A stretch of 64,000 bases of DNA from Niebla homalea (taxonomy: Eukaryota; Ascomycota; Lecanoromycetes; Lecanorales; Ramalinaceae). The stretch spans positions 372,001 to 436,000 of the forward strand of contig JAHGAU010000001.1 of the NCBI GenBank assembly GCA_019925105.1, read 5' to 3'. This document shows, one piece after another, positions 10,572 to 22,452 of the stretch. Numbering within the stretch: position 1 is the stretch's first letter; each line of letters starts with the position of its first letter. The notes below the pieces were generated by a model that saw only the letters and a program-made list of their open reading frames with translations, did no database searches and had not been told where the DNA came from. Both the position numbers and the translations under genes were made by a program.

Positions 10572-13500
10572 CATCAGCAAATCTGCGACCTGCTCAGAGC
10601 GAGTAGCTAAAAAAAAAAGGAATTTATTCACTCAGACCGTTTATAAGTTACTTACGAGAATCCCGGAAAACTCACAAGCGCTCCGAGCGGTCCCGAGCGG
10701 GTAAAAAAAGTTTAAAATAAAAACGTTTAAAACGGTAAAATAACCGTTTTTATTTTTTATAAATTTTTTAATTTAAGCTTTCTTGGCAACGGGTATTACC
10801 GTTACCCCTTTTATAAGCCGTAATATTTAACGTTTTTTAAAATTAATTATAGATTCGGTTTTTTTAGTTAAAAGTTACCCTAATAGCTAGTAATTTATCC
10901 TTAAGGGGGGGGTAATTAAAGGGGGTAATTTAATTAAAAAAACGTTAAGTTAAAAAAAAAAAGTAAAACTCACGAGAATCCAAGAAACTCACGAGTAAGC
11001 CGGATACTCGTAAGCGCTTAAAGTACTTAAAGGTTAAGCGAAGGGGGACATATTGTCGAATCCAAATCATATGTCTCCCGGCGCTAGTAAGCGGACCACG
11101 CACTTTTTTTTTTAATGAGAACCCCGCTTATTACCGCTAGCAGGTGCTTTTTACAATTTATTTAGATTTTATTGCTTTATATGGTTTGGTATATAACTTA
11201 AATAGGTAATTAAGAATATTATAAAATATGATTCATCCTTTAAAGCCTACTTTATTATTATTACCGTTATTATGGCATTTATCCTACTTTTTTCTACCGC
11301 TTTAACGGTTTTTTTTAACTTTATTACCCGGAATCCTTATATTATAATACTTAAAGCTCCGATTTTTAGGGAGATATAGGCTATATATAAGTAAGACTTT
11401 AAATAGGAATAATTTAATTTATAAATAATTAAGAAAAAGAATATTTATTTAAGGACGGTAACTTAATACCGTTATTATTAAGAAAGCTTTAAAAAACTTT
11501 ATATTTTATTATTCTATACCGGATAACTTAAACTTTTACTTAATTATACTATTAAAATAATTTGATAATACCTTATCTGGAACCTTAATATTTACCTTAA
11601 CGAAATCAGTTAATATATATAGGATGAATTCGGTATTAATATTTTTAACCAGATAATTAAACGAGTTATACTTTACGGCTTTAAAATAATAAGAAAGAAA
11701 TATTAACGGGTTACGGCTTAATAAAATCCTTAATTAAGAGCTTAATTCTTTACCCGGATAACTTAATATAAGCTTAAGGAGCTCGTTTTTCTCGATAAAA
11801 GTACATTTTATAAACGAATTAATAAGCTTATTTTTACCCGTAATAATAAGGTTAATAATAAATTAATTAATCGTCAGTATAAATAGTCCCCTAAAGGTTA
11901 TCTTTATGAAAAGGTTTAATCCTTAAAAAAATCAAAGAGATAAAGTATATTATTAACCTTTATTACCAAGGGGTATATAGCGTATTAAATTCATTAAAGG
12001 TTTTTTACTTAAGAGCTTTATATGAAATCTATCGTTAATAAAATTCTCCCTCTTTATATTAAAGCTCTTAAAAGTAAGTAATCCGTTTTAATAATAAATA
12101 ACGCGTTTTATCATCGGGATCCCGAGCTCCTTAATACTTATACGGAGGCTAGTATTACGGTAAAGTTTTTACTACCGTATTTACCGGATTTAAACCTTAT
12201 TAAAACGTCCTTTATATATCTTAAGGGCTGGATACGTTATTATTTAATTATAATTATAATTTATAAGACCGATCCAGCTTTAAAAGGGTTCGGTATCTTT
12301 CTTAAGTAAGTAATTTAAGGTATATACCCTTTATTGGGTAAGTTAAATCTTATAGTTTTATTTAAATACTTAAATTATATATTTAAAATGGAGTTAAAGT
12401 ATAAAGTATTTTAATAGTAAATCCTTATATAAAAACGTTAATTCTCCCGGTTTAATTTAAATAGTTATCCTTTATATAATTATTAACCTGGGTAATAATC
12501 TGATTCTTAAATAAATCCTTATTATTCTTAAGTTTTATATTTAATTTAAGTACGTTAATATCCGTAAACTTATTATTATAAACTATACTTATAAATTATT
12601 TATTAACTATATAAATAATAGACGTTATCGGCCTACTAACCTTATAAGCCTTAAGGGCTATATGGGCCTTATAATTATTATCCCAATTTTTTTTTTTACG
12701 GGTAAGGGTCTTAAGTATCCTATTAGGTATACCCAACTTCTTAAGCTTAATTATAAGCTTTTTATTATATTTAGCCTTTTATAGAGTCCGTAATTTAAAT
12801 TTTAACTTCTTTAAAAGCTCCTTAGCCTCTTTAAAGAAAACGTAAAGGTTTTTATTTAAAAATACGCTTTTAAGATAATTTACGTAATTATAAATATTAT
12901 TATATTTAACCGGGTTATTACGGCCGTTATTGGACTAGTTAATATATATAAGAGGTCCCTTAATATTACGTTTTTACTCTTAAATATAGGTTATTTTTAT
13001 AATAAACGTAAGGTAAAGATTAATAAAGAGGTATAAAGAGGGGGCATTAAAAGGTTATTGGCCAGGCGGTTAATATACCTGGTAAGGTAAATTATATATT
13101 TAAATTAATAGGTAAGTAAATAATCTTAAGTATAATGGATATTATTTAAACCGGATCGGGCTATTATAATTATATAGGTCTTATATTCCGTTTTATAATT
13201 TTTAAACTTTTAAGAGTTTTACGTTAAAAAACTTCTTTTAACTCCTTAGGTAGGTTTTTTTTATTATATATACTGTTATACTTTATAAGGGCCTAACTTT
13301 ATATGTTTAATTTACTAGGTATAATTATAATATAAGCCCCTTTTTTGATTTAATAAGGTTTATCCCTATATAAATATTAGCCCGAATAGATTCTTTTTAT
13401 AGTAATCTTATTAGCCTTAAGCTTATTAAACCCGGCCCTTTTTAAGAGCTCTTTCTTTCGTTAAAAGCCTTATTAAGTAATTATCCTTAAGGATATAGAT

Positions 13501-14985
13501 ACCGATTTAATTAAAGCCTTTTATTACTTCGGATTAATAATAGAAAAAGGTATACCCGTTATATTAACGTTATACTTAAATATAAATTAAATACCGAATC
13601 CTTCTCTTAAACCGAAGTCTTTTAAGGCTAATAGAATTAGCTCTTATTACTCTTTATTTTCCTTATTTCTTTTCAGATTTTTCTTTATTAACTTTATTTT
13701 TAAGAGGTTTTTATACTTAAAATAAACGGTAGTAACGATAAGGTAATATATTAAGGATTAAGGACCAGCGTATTTTAATTTTATTTATAATTTAATATTA
13801 TTAAAAAGGCCGAAAATATTAAATATATCCTTCTTAAAGGTATATTTAAAATCTTAATAAATAGGCTACTTAATTTAAGCCCAAAAAAGTTATTACCCAA
13901 TTTAAACTTTCTCCTTTTTCACCTCCTTTACTCTTTTAACCTATTTCTTAAGTATAAATAAAGGAAAAAATAAAACTTTACGATTAAACGGCTTAAGTTC
14001 TTTCTGGGGTTAAAGCTTAAAACGGGCGAAAATAACGAGTTTTTCTCTTTAACTTAATTATAATAGTTAAATATTAACGTACTGGGTATATAGCCCGTTA
14101 TTATTATTATTATTATTATTACTTTTAATATTTATCCTTATTCTTAAAGCCTTCTTAAAGTAATTTACGTACTTAATAATAGGCTTTAACTTACTTAATA
14201 TCCCTACTATCCATTAATAGTCTTTTTTTAAGCTATTTAAGATTATCTGGCTTTTTCTTAAACGGTTATATAAGTCCTACTTATACTTTTTATCTAAATT
14301 ATTTAGACTTATAAGCTACTTTTAAACCGGGGGTAACTATTAGGACTCTTAAGGGAAAAGGGTAATAACGTCCCGCTACTAAGGCAATTATAGCCCATAT
14401 ATATAAACTCGACTGGGTATCTATTATCCAGGAGTAAAAAGAGTACCGAGAAATACCTTCTTCGGTATAGGTATGGGTGGGTTTAGCCTAAGGGCCTTCC
14501 CCGCAATGGCTTAGAAAGGGTCTTTAGGCTTATCCCCTGACTCCTTATAAGTCCGGCGTTCTAATTTATTTACGTTAATATTAAAACGCTATTTCCTCAC
14601 TTAATTAAAAAGAAAAACGGGTAAAAAGAGGTCCTTTAAGCTCGTTTTCGCTATAGAGGGTTTAAGGGTAGCCTTTAAAAAGGGCGGCGGCAATATACCT
14701 TTATAGTGAGTAGGCGGCTTGCCCTTTATAGATTTAAATAATATTTATAATACTTTTAATTAAGAGATTTACGTTTATATAAGCTATATAAATAATTATA
14801 AAGGGACCAAATCGCAAAAAGCACCTGCTAACGGTAGTAAGCGGGGTTCTCACCAAAAAAAAGGTGCGTGGTCCGCTTACTAACGCCGGGAGACATATGA
14901 TTTGGATTCGATAATAAGCTCAACCTGCTTAACCTGCTCGCTTGCACTCGGAGTGCTTATATGCTGGTTCACAAATTTGCAGATG
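10572..14985 (+). mobile_element. MITE-like repeat of about 540 bp, simple copy split by mariner
   Basis: The left end CATCAGCAAATCTGC (10572) and the right end, which reads GCAGATG (14985), are inverted relatives of each other (CATCWGCAAATYTG), giving terminal inverted repeats of about 18 bp. The body runs 10572-11052 and resumes at 14915. It contains an A-run, a GAGCGGTCCCGAGCGGG block, a G-run and a TTAAGCGAAGGGG stretch found in all other copies. There is no coding capacity. Other copies lie at 15923-26822 and 27899-39026 (both composite) and at 39347-39884. The transposon superfamily was not determined. Confidence 0.7.
11053..14914 (+). mobile_element. Tc1/mariner-type DNA transposon, RIP-inactivated
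   Basis: The terminal inverted repeats start TTGTCGAATCC at 11053 and end GGATTCGATAA at 14914, and extend about 90 bp inward through matching CGGACCACGCAC and AGCACCTGC blocks. A TA dinucleotide is duplicated at 11051-11052 and 14915-14916, the Tc1/mariner target preference. Conceptual reading around 12080-12300 gives a DDE-type transposase end: an N-A-x-x-H-x-D-P-E-L stretch, then FLLPYLPDLNLIKTSF, equivalent to the family's PPYSPDLNPIE. Stops interrupt it everywhere. At 3.86 kb it is longer than usual; 12430-14800 holds further degraded sequence, perhaps a second ORF or an unrecognised insertion. Confidence 0.85.
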
Positions 14986-15222
14986 CCTTACCACCGAGAG
15001 CATCAATAATAATAACATTATATGGTGGATATTGCGACGTAAGCATCGCTTTTTTTTTTATGGGCACTTATTACGTATAAGCAGTACAATAGGCATAGCG
15101 CAAGGGCATAGGGCTATGAATGCTTGGCGCGTACCTACATAAGTAACAATACCGTTTATAGTTGCAATCCAGGCAGTTACCACTCCACCCTCAATACCTA
15201 CACTTCGTCTTTTTCCCTAACA

Positions 15223-15336
15223 GTGAGGGTATAGGTAGTGAGGGTATAGGTAAGGGTACAGTTAAGGGTGCAGGTGAGGGTGTAGGTAAGGGTGTAGGTG
15301 TAAGTACGGGTGGTGGTAAGGGTGGTGGTAAGGGTG
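15223..15336. repeat. GGGT-rich minisatellite, right part, first segment
   Basis: Irregular tandem GAGGGTATAGGTA, AAGGGTGTAGGT and GGTGGTAAGGGT units follow the family E LTR. The array is interrupted by a solo LTR at 15337 and continues at 15670. Confidence 0.8.
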
Positions 15337-15669
15337 TATTAGACTGACTCCGCTGGCGGCACGCCGGCGGGACTAGTAAAGGTAGGTATAGAAGACGTAA
15401 CGTTACGGTCTGGATACTTAAATACCACTTTAATAAATAGATTAATAATAAGATTAATTTTTAAGGAACTTAAAAAAAACTAAGGTATAACTTTTACTTA
15501 AAATAAAGATAATAATTACCCCGCTTTACGCTTATTAAGCTACGGCTTATAAATAACGTATATTAAGGCCGTTATTAAGGCCCTTTACTAAGGCTTAACG
15601 GCTTACCTTAGCGTAGTAATATAGCGTACCACTATGGCGCCGGCGCAGAAATGGCGCTAGCTGTTAATA
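15337..15669. mobile_element. Solo LTR (family D), copy 2
   Basis: This 333-bp relative of 8103-8448 starts TATTAGACTGACTCCGC and ends CTGTTAATA. It is flanked by a perfect 5-bp TSD, GGGTG (15332-15336 and 15670-15674), inside the minisatellite. Divergence from the first copy is largely of the C/T and G/A kind. Confidence 0.88.
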
Positions 15670-15718
15670 GGGTGGTGGTAAGGGTAGTAGTAAGGGTAAG
15701 GGTGAAGGTAAGGGTAGG
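15670..15718. repeat. GGGT-rich minisatellite, right part, second segment
   Basis: This is the continuation of the GGTGGTAAGGGT tandem after the solo LTR. It ends where the hairpin element begins. Confidence 0.75.
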
Positions 15719-15852
15719 AAAAGGGGGATTATTATAAAGATTAATATAAATATTTTTTTAATAGTTTATCTATAACCGGAAGAACCACAATCCGGTTATC
15801 AATAAACCATTAAAAAAATATTCATATTAATTTTTTAATAATTATCCCTTTT
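15719..15852. mobile_element. 134-bp fold-back (hairpin) element
   Basis: Two arms of about 62 bp (15719-15780 and 15791-15852) are inverted copies of each other around a 10-base loop. The inner 41 bp of each arm, from ATTAATAT to ATAACCGGA, match with only a few differences, mostly of the RIP type. It has no coding capacity. It could be a tiny MITE or a palindrome born from a larger TIR element. No similar copy was noticed elsewhere in the window. Confidence 0.75.
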
Positions 15853-15922
15853 TTACCCCTTTATTTATTACTCAAATTAAATTTTCTTTTATTTTATCCG
15901 CTATTAAGATCTTAATATTATT
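15853..15922. other. Short AT-rich spacer
   Basis: No gene or element was recognised between the hairpin and the next MITE-like repeat. Confidence 0.4.
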
Positions 15923-17251
15923 AATAAATCTGCGACGTACTCGGATCGAGTAAATTAAAAAAATGGATTTATTCATTTAAACCGCTCGTAAATTATTTAT
16001 AAGTATCCAAGGAAATTCACGAACGCTCCGAGCGGTCCCGAGCGGGTAAAAAAAAGTTAAAAATAAAAGTATTTAAAACGGTAAAATAACGGGTTTTATT
16101 TTTTATAATTTTTTTTATTAAGCTTTCTTGGCAACGGATATACCCGTAACCCCCCTTTAAGCCATAGTATTTAATATTTTTAAAAATAGATTATAGATTC
16201 GGTTAATATAGTTAAAAGTTACCCTTAAAGTTAATAATTTATCTTAAAGGGGGGTATTTAAAGGGGGTAAATTAAAAAAAATATTAAGTTAAAAAAAGTT
16301 ATAAAACGAATAAGAATCCAAAAACTTACGAGTAATATCTGCAAATTTATAAACCAATATATAAGCACTCCGAGTATAAATAAGTAAATTAAGCAGGTTA
16401 AACTTATATCCCCCCTCGCTTGGCCTTTAAGCGTTCGCGAGTATCCGGCTTACTTATAAGTTTCTTGGATTTTTATAAGTTTTACTTTTTTTTTTAACTT
16501 AACGTTTTTTTAATTAAATTACCCCTTTAATTACCCCCCCTTAAGGATAAATTATTAACTACCAGGATAACTTTTAGTTAAAATAACTGAATCTATAATT
16601 AATTTCAAAAAACGTTAAATATTACGGTTTATAGGGGGGGTTACGGTTATACCCGTTATTAAGAAAGCTTAATTAAAAATTTTATAGAAAATAAAAACGG
16701 TTATTTTACCGTTTTAAACGTTTTTATTCTTAATTTTTTTTACCCGCTTAAAACCGTTCGGAGCGTTCGTAAATTTTCCGGGATTCTTATAAGTAACTTA
16801 CTGTTATGTGTACTATACGTATGCCAAGACCTTTACCGGCACTAAGGCCTAAAGGGGTATAGCGGACGCCCGGTGCTTGGTACACACACTCATATTACGC
16901 ACCTTCATAGCTAGATACTTACTTATTATATATATTACACCCACATTTTACCTCAGTACTTTTAATACCTAATAAATGGTAATAATAGCTAACGGTCATT
17001 TGCGTCTATCTATAGTTTAAGTATAGCTTTTAATATACCTGTTATTAGGAGTAATTACGTTATAGCTCTTATAATAACCGTATTAAACGGACCCTTTTAA
17101 CCTTTAATTTATTAATCCTTTTTATAGGTATTTTAATAATTTATTATCTTATTATCTTAATTATCGTCTTATATTAGAAAACGAATAAGGCCGTATTACT
17201 CGTTTAGGAAAGACCCCGTAACCCCAGTTATTAAAGTTTAAACCCTTAAAA

Positions 17252-18194
17252 ATGACTAATAACGAACCCTTTATTTCAATCCTTACCGTAACTATTAATA
17301 AACTAAGTACGACTATTATAACTATAGATACGAAGTTTAATAAGAAATTTAATAGCCTTAAAGGTAAACTTATTACTCTTAAAGTTCGCTTAAAATTACT
17401 TAAGCACCATTGTAAGGACTCTATCTTAGAACCCTTTAATAAGCCTTAACCATTAAAGGATAAGCAAAAAGAGAAGGATAATAAACGATATTACGTGGAA
17501 GAAGTCAGCTACTTCAATAACACCACCGACGTTTATACCTTTATTAATCGGCTCCAAATTATAAGTAATATTAAGGGCGATAAAATTATTTAAGAGTATA
17601 TTACTTTAAGCTTTATAAAGCCTGACGGCTTAAATAAAGCCTATAATTAATAGATATCTGAAATTACGAATAAAACTCGTGGTTATTTCATAAATATAAA
17701 ATCAATAGATCCCCTGGTTTTTACACTTATAACTCGGTTCGGAACCCTGGAGTACTAGCTCCTTAAGCAACTTAATTACCTGAAATATATACGTAAAGAC
17801 GCCGTAAACTAAAAGTCCGTAATTACGTTTATAGGCCGGGTAATAACTGTAATTAAACGACTAAGTAATACCCAGCAACAAGCTCTTGAGCTCGCATTTA
17901 CTTACTTTAAAGCGGCCCTATAAAATACCCTTTAATTCCCTCATAATTAAAAAACCTTTATAACTTATATATAACTTCGGTAATCAGTATAGTATAAGCA
18001 ATATCGCTATATAAGTAAGTCGGTATTATCGACTTTACCTACGTCTTTCAGCCTAGCGTTAATAAACCTCTTATTATAAGCAACGTCTATATATAATAGG
18101 CCTCGCTTTAAAGGCAATAATAAATACCGTCCAATAAGCGGCCCTGCTCGTAAAGCACTCCCCGCACTGGATCCCTTAAAAATCTATTATTTCC
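17252..18194 (+). pseudogene. Retrotransposon gag remnant
   Basis: The frame opens with an intact 65-codon ORF (17252-17449) and continues, with in-frame stops, for a further 240 codons or so until the next LTR at 18195. The stretch reads SYFNNTTDVYTFINRL, then LSFIKPDGLNKAYN, then SEITNKT, a layout like the Retrotrans_gag domain (a predicted helical block followed by LxGxAxxWY, degraded here). Many stops are TAA or TAG codons where C-to-T change from CAA or CAG is plausible. It is broken by RIP and by the insertion of the family G element. Residual gag sequence should resume after 25769. Confidence 0.5.
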
Positions 18195-19950
18195 TGTTAT
18201 GTGTATACATAGCATGGGGGATACGCGGGAGCATTCATAAGTGTAGGACACTCTTTATACGTAGAGGACAGATGATCCTTAGGATTCCATTTGTATTTAA
18301 GTAGAATTATTATTTATATATTATTACACTTTTTGGTTTACATACCAATAAATGTTAGTAATAACTACTTATATTAATATTATATTAACGTATATTATAA
18401 GATCCGTTAATATAAATTAAAGCATTAATTTATTAATTATAATAAATACTTTTTTTATAACGGTATTAAAAGTATTAATTTTATATTCTTTAGAATACCG
18501 TTTTTAATTCGCTTTTAAACACCTTTAAAGAAAAACTAAAAACGGTATTATAAAGAAAATATGTATATTATAAGCCTTTTAAGTATTATCGGATTTTAAT
18601 ATTATTATTTTAATATATTAATTAAACGTTTTACCGAAATCCGGTAACTTAATAATTACGATAATCTTATATTTAACTTCGGAAAAAGTCGCTTAAATAG
18701 TTAAGAATAATTAACGATTAAATAATCTAAGAACTATATTTACTATAAGTAAATTATTTCGGTTAAAATCTTCTAAAGTTATAAAACTTATTACTTCTTT
18801 TCTTAATTTAATTTTTAAATATTGGATTTTAAATCCTTTATTACTTTAATATAATATTTAATACTTTAAAGACGTTTTATTATTGTTATAATTATTAAGA
18901 TTATTATCGACCTTAATAAAATCAGGGAGGTTTAAATTATATCGATATGGTTAAAGTCCTTAGAAACTTAATACCGTAAGATTATTACTTTTATTAAATA
19001 GTTTTTTACTATTATAGTAGTTATTAGATTTATTTTTTATATTAACGTCGGTATTACGGCGCTTTTTTCCGGCTTTAAGTATTAAACCGGAATCCGAGCT
19101 TAATAAATTTAATATATTAAACTTAAGTTTATTATATTAAATAAGAAATACCTTTACCGAAAAAGTAATTTTTACTTAATTTATTAATCCGCTTAATCGG
19201 TTAAAAATAATAAGTTTTATAAAAAAGTAAATAATATAACTATAAAATATAATTTAAGAATTAATTCCCGTTATTATATAAGGTTAATAATAAAATAATC
19301 CTAACGATAAATTATTCCCTTTTTTTAATAGTATAATATAATTAATAAAAACGCTTATAACCGAACCGATTAATAAATTTTAATCCCGGTAACGTCTGAT
19401 TTTTTAATCCTTTTTATAAAAATAAGTCTTTTAATATAGCTTTTATAATTAAGTATTCCGGGAAGTATATTTTTTTCCGGGATATATATATCTTTATCGA
19501 TCGATTAAAGGATATTACTTAAATAATAAATATATAATTACTATAAAATAACCTATAATTATACTTAAAAGATACTGCTTTAAAGTAATATACCATAAAG
19601 TTATTAAATACCAAGAAACGATTCGTTAAATATAATAACGGTTTAATTAAATAAACTTCTTAAATTATTATTAAATTTAAGTTACCTTAATAAGTCGGCT
19701 TAAATATTCTGGTTATTAAAAAGTATATTATAAATAATACTTTTCGGAACCGGGAGCCCCGTGAATATATATAGATTATTTTACGGGTTATATATACGTT
19801 GAATTTTAATAATATTTAAAATTAATTTACGTTTATTTACGGCGGGTTAAACTTAGAATTTTAATAGAATTTACGATTATTAAATATAATTATTATTATT
19901 AATAATTATTTTAAGTTTATAAATAAATTTAAATATAATTAATAAATTTA

Positions 19951-22452
19951 ATTGATTGATTGATTGATTTATACTACGGATCTAGCTAGGCTAATTCCGG
20001 CGTTCCTTAATACTTAGCTATTTAGCCTTATTAATAACCGTAAAAACCCGATATCTATTATATTAGGAATAAAAACCGGTATCTACCCAGCCTTTACTCT
20101 TATTTTAAGGGTTAAGAGCATTTACGGCCGTTTAAAGAATAAAAATTTATTTATACGCCTTTTCTAAAAAAACCTATAATACCACGACTGAATCCACTTA
20201 AAGGTTACCCTTAAATCTATTGCTCTTCCGTTACCTTACGGGTTTATCCAATGCTAAAATTTCAAAATTCCGATTATACTACTGAATATCCTTACCGACA
20301 CGTATGCTATTATCGCCTCATTCGTACGACTCTGCCGACCGACGTAGCATCGCCTCCCATACCGCTCCGGTGTCTACAGCCCCCAATTAATAAATTTACG
20401 TTATTAAATATCGTATACCTCCGTAAATATATCCATAAAATCATAAAATAAGTACGTTATTTTAAGGTAACCGGAATTTTATAAAAAATTCGGAAACCGG
20501 TCCTTTTTTTTAATTATTATCGTTATTTTCTTAAATATATAAATAAAATAAAGCTTATAATATATAACCTTAAGAGAAAAAATAATAATAATTACCCTTA
20601 ACGTTATAGAAGAAAATATTAACGTTAAGTTAAAGAAAATTAAAGCTTTTAAGAAGAAAATCCGATTTTAAATATTAAACGTATTATATAAAATAAAAGA
20701 TTAATTAAACCTTTATATTTAAGGATAAAGAAAAAGAAAATATATTACTTAATAAGGAGGAATTAAAAGGATCTTAAGATAACGATAACCCTATTACGGA
20801 AAAAGTATATTTTATATATTGATTTTTTTTTTTATTATTATATTAAATACGTATTAAAATACTTATTAAGGAATAAACTTCTTATTTATTTTGTAAATAA
20901 TTATTAAAAATCACAAGGAATAAACTTAAGTATTCTTAAGGCCTTTCCGTTAAATTAACGGATTTAATCCGTTAATAATCAATATACGTAAGCTTAATAA
21001 ATTAATAATATAATATTTATAATTATTAACTTTACCGTAATAAGAGTATATATTTTATAAACTTTACCTTTAAGGTATATTAATATACTATAAGTAAAGT
21101 TTAATTTACCCTTAATTTACCCGTAGTAAACTTTTATATAAATAGCGGATATCTTATTATAATTATTAATCATAATACTATATTTTCTTAAATTCTAGAT
21201 TTAAATTTTAAAATTTAAAAATCACTTAAGTTAATTTTAATTATAAATATTAATAATTTTAAGTTAATTATTAATAAAATTTATAATACTTAACTTATTC
21301 TTCTTAAGGGAGAAAAATACGATATTTACCTGAAGAAAAATCTCGATTAAAATTTATTTAATACGTAATTTATTTATTAATATTTTAATCGCTACCGATA
21401 TTATAATTCTTAATAAAATAATGGTTAATTTCGGTAATTAAAAATATATTATTAATACTTATGAAAATATAAGTATTAAAATAATTACTTTTATAAAAAA
21501 AGTAACGTAACTTTAACGTATAATTTACGTAAAATAATAAACTTAAATCTTAGCTTATAATACGGTATAAATATTAATTATATATTAAAAAAAAAGACTT
21601 TAAAAAACTATTTAAGTCCCAGGATTTTATCTTTAAACTATAGTTAATACCGTTTTATAATCTTGGATTTTAAGGTAACGTATTTACGTATATCGTTAAC
21701 TTAAAAATATTAATTATTTAAATTAAAAACGATATTAATTAAAAAGTTAACTTATTACGTAAGGTAAGATTTAAAATTTTATATAATTTACCCCCGTAAT
21801 TTTACTATATAATAATCTTAAATTTATTAATACTATTTATTATTTACGGATAAAAAACTTAGAAATCTAAATTATAAATTTATAGAATTATATTAATAAT
21901 AATATTAGTCCTTATACTCTTTAAAATAATTTTTATAACTTTTAATTATTTAAAGATTTACTTAAATTAATTATTATAAATTAACGATTATAAGGAATAA
22001 GTTTTACTTAACGGTATTAGAATTTATATATATAATGGAAATACGTAATTTCAATTAAATAATATCGTTAAAGAATTTAATAATATTTTTAAAAATAATA
22101 ATATTATAATTAATATTCTAGAAAATTAATATATATTTGTTAATTTTCAATTTAATATAATTATTAAATTTACAAAAAATATCTAATATTAAGTATAAAG
22201 ATTAAAAAGTTATAAATTAAGTTTTAAATAAGATATATAATAAGGATAAGTTATATTAATTTATATAATTTATAGAATTTTTATATTTTAGTTTTATCGT
22301 TTAACGTAATATTTTAAACGGACGTAAAGGCCGTATTATAATTAATATTTAATTATTTAATAAAATTATAATTTCCGATTTATATTTATTATTATTATAA
22401 TAAGAAATAATTTCTTTAATTATAAATTATAAATATATTACCGTAATCGATA
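19951..22452 (-). mobile_element. Tad-like LINE, second copy (reverse), RIP-degraded
   Basis: The 3' end is seen in reverse complement at about 19951-20120: a GATT tandem tail followed by a stretch that matches, reversed, the end of the LINE at 3230-3350. This includes the CTAATTCCGGCGTTC block and the ACCGTAAAAACC and AAAAACCGGTAT blocks. The upstream extent, toward higher coordinates, is inferred; I take it to the LTR at 22453. No reverse transcriptase motif was traced in this copy. Confidence 0.5.

Larger units (their letters stand above)
9640..15222. mobile_element. LTR retroelement (family E) holding nested insertions
   Basis: The LTRs 9640-9793 and 15069-15222 are both 154 bp, start TATTACGT and end CCTTAATA or CCCTAACA. 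The flanking pentamers GTGAA (9635-9639) and GTGAG (15223-15227) fit a TSD with one RIP-type change. The minisatellite flanks the element on both sides, which independently supports the boundaries. Most of the 5.6 kb is a nested MITE-like repeat (10572-14985) that carries a mariner element. The net LTR element is only about 1.2 kb. Its interior includes an imperfect tandem CCATAGGGTCGGCATAA duplication at about 10165-10230. Confidence 0.78.
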
